Assembly: GCF_900110205.1 (NCBI RefSeq)
Contig: NZ_FOCV01000009.1
Coordinates: 124,001 to 188,000, forward strand
Direction: 5' to 3'
Source of the DNA: Rhizobium tibeticum
GTDB lineage: Bacteria > Pseudomonadota > Alphaproteobacteria > Rhizobiales > Rhizobiaceae
Length of the DNA: 64,000 nt
Position 1 is the first letter of the stretch. Every line of letters begins with the position of its first letter. This document shows, in pieces, positions 62,848 through 64,000 of this stretch. A program made the position numbers and the translations under genes. Below the pieces are notes generated by a model. It did no database searches and had not been told where the DNA came from. It worked only from the letters and a program-made list of their open reading frames with translations.

Positions 62848-63873
62848 CTAGTCCTGATTGGCAGCCACCGGCAATGTGCCTTCGTCCGGAACACGGGCTT
62901 CGGTCTGCCGGGCGGCAGAGACGAGGCGGCGCTGTGCGCGGATCGCGTTCCATTGTTGGTCGATCAGGACGCCAATGAGGATCACGCCACCCATGACGGC
63001 GAAATTCAGCGAGGAGGGGATGCCAAGCAGATTCACGAGGTTCTGCAACTCCTGGAGCAGGACCGTTCCGAGCACGACGCCAACGATCGATCCCTCGCCG
63101 CCGCGGAGCGAAAAGCCGCCGAGTACGGCAGCGGCAATCGCGTAGAGTTCATAGAACTGGCCGTGGCTCGCCGGCGAGATCGAGCGGGTGTACATGGCGA
63201 AATAGATCGCCGAAAGCGCCGTAAGCAGTCCGCAGATGACATAGGCCGACATCACCATCCGGCCGGTGCGGATACCGGAATAGCGGGCCGCCTCCTCGTT
63301 CTTGCCGATCGCGTAAAGATAACGCCCAAAGACAGAGCGATGCAGCACCACCCACATGACCACGGAAATGATGACGAGCGCAATGAAGGTGTTGGGAACG
63401 CCGTAGAACCGTCCGGCGGTCAGAAATTCTAGGTCTGGGAAATTTTGGCCGAACGCAAAACCCGCCGTCCCGTCGGCCGTATAGAAGCGCGCCGCCCCGC
63501 GATAGATAAGGAGGCCGCAGAGGGTGACGACGAAGGGTTGCAGGTTCAGCCGGGTGATCAGCCAGCCGTGAATGGCACCTATGGCCGCGCCGAGCGCTAG
63601 AATGAGTGGTAGCGCCAGCATCCATGACATATCCTGGACCGCGACGAAATCGACAAACAGCACGCCAAGAAGCGCTACGAGCGAGCCCACGGAAAGTTCG
63701 ATACCGCCTGTAATGATGACGTAGGCCTGGCCGATCGACAGGATGCCGAACAGGCCGATCAGGTTGGCGGTATTCGCCAGGTTGATTGGCAGCAGAAAGC
63801 GCGGATTGATGATGGCGACGACGATGCCGACGACGACGATCAAAAGCAGCAGTCCAAGATCTTTTTTGATCAT
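62848..63873 (-). CDS. Ribose/xylose-type sugar ABC transporter permease
   Basis: 341-residue RbsC/AraH-like permease (BPD_transp_2) with about nine membrane helices, GIELSVGSLVALLGV near residue 60, and AVLGGFSLRGGEGSIVGVVLGTVLL. It follows an ATPase gene of the RbsA type (partial at the window edge). The sugar cannot be told from this subunit. A soluble tail of about 25 residues ends the protein. Confidence 0.93.
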   Translation of the reverse strand: MIKKDLGLLLLIVVVGIVVAIINPRFLLPINLANTANLIGLFGILSIGQAYVIITGGIELSVGSLVALLGVLFVDFVAVQDMSWMLALPLILALGAAIGAIHGWLITRLNLQPFVVTLCGLLIYRGAARFYTADGTAGFAFGQNFPDLEFLTAGRFYGVPNTFIALVIISVVMWVVLHRSVFGRYLYAIGKNEEAARYSGIRTGRMVMSAYVICGLLTALSAIYFAMYTRSISPASHGQFYELYAIAAAVLGGFSLRGGEGSIVGVVLGTVLLQELQNLVNLLGIPSSLNFAVMGGVILIGVLIDQQWNAIRAQRRLVSAARQTEARVPDEGTLPVAANQD

Positions 63874-63916
63874 TCGAGATCCATCCCCCGATACCCCAAT
63901 TATATTGCCGCTGCGG

Positions 63917-64000
63917 TTATTTTACGCCTTTGCCGACAGCAAGCAAAAGGACGCTTTCCTGACTGAATTCGTCCTCATCGAGAATGCCGGCGATTTGGCC
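63917..64000 (-). CDS. Sugar ABC transporter ATPase, C-terminal end (gene extends beyond the window)
   Basis: The last 27 codons read GQIAGILDEDEFSQESVLLLAVGKG and end at TAA 63917-63919. The G-x-I-x-G-x(n)-SQE-x(n)-LAVG pattern is the usual end of RbsA/XylG double-domain ATPases. It is 43 bases upstream of the permease gene. Confidence 0.75.
   Translation of the reverse strand, partial: GQIAGILDEDEFSQESVLLLAVGKGVK

Overview
The window reads as chromosomal (or chromid) DNA of a high-GC alphaproteobacterium of the Rhizobiaceae, of the Rhizobium/Ensifer (Sinorhizobium) type. The evidence is the polyol operon, several sugar ABC transporters each with its own SorC- or LacI-type regulator, class III nucleotide cyclases, and the frequent GTG and TTG starts. 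No rRNA, tRNA, CRISPR array, insertion sequence or prophage was recognised. Almost all of the window is ordinary metabolic, transport and regulatory DNA; the unusual material is in regulatory sites, one decayed gene and a few gene combinations.

Layout. 1-7.1 kb: the end of an amidohydrolase, transaldolase, a SorC-type regulator, an AraC/methyltransferase fusion, DUF2244, endonuclease III, an EI24 membrane protein and an RpiR regulator. 7.1-16.3 kb: one long minus-strand polyol (mannitol/sorbitol/arabitol type) operon running regulator, binding protein, two permeases, ATPase, mannitol 2-dehydrogenase, HAD phosphatase, FGGY pentulose kinase. 16.5-19.5 kb: two-component system and ROK sugar kinase. 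19.5-20.9 kb: LysR regulator divergent from an ABM-domain monooxygenase. 20.9-25.9 kb: TetR-controlled RND efflux operon. 26.2-28.0 kb: OsmC peroxidase and an adenylate cyclase.

28.0-34.6 kb: a LacI regulator divergent from a catabolic cluster (PhyH-type dioxygenase, SDR, SMP-30 lactonase, GH2 glycosidase), apparently for an unknown glycoside. 34.7-37.7 kb: lipoprotein, L,D-transpeptidase overlapping an orphan betaine-type binding protein, a hydrolase and a small protein. 38.0-42.3 kb: second RND pump with a strong upstream palindrome. 42.4-48.8 kb: fructoside (sucrose/levan type) ABC operon with LacI regulator and GH32 enzyme, whose ATPase gene has decayed to a remnant. 49.1-62.6 kb: envelope, ion and signalling genes (TPR protein, DUF2950/DUF3300, DUF3302-HlyD pair, SulP, PPK2, AI-2E transporter, Cache-HAMP cyclase). 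62.8-64 kb: the end of a ribose-type ABC operon.

How the parts work together. The polyol operon imports sugar alcohols, oxidises them to ketoses and phosphorylates them; transaldolase can then feed pentose and fructose phosphates into central metabolism. The fructoside operon must borrow an ATPase, and the polyol ATPase in this window is one candidate. Several operators can be paired with their likely regulators from sequence symmetry alone: TetR at 25890-25925, LacI at 48830-48849 and 47763-47774, and SorC candidates in front of both SorC genes and the polyol binding protein. Start codons were chosen mainly from Shine-Dalgarno spacing and family length, so several differ from the longest reading frame.
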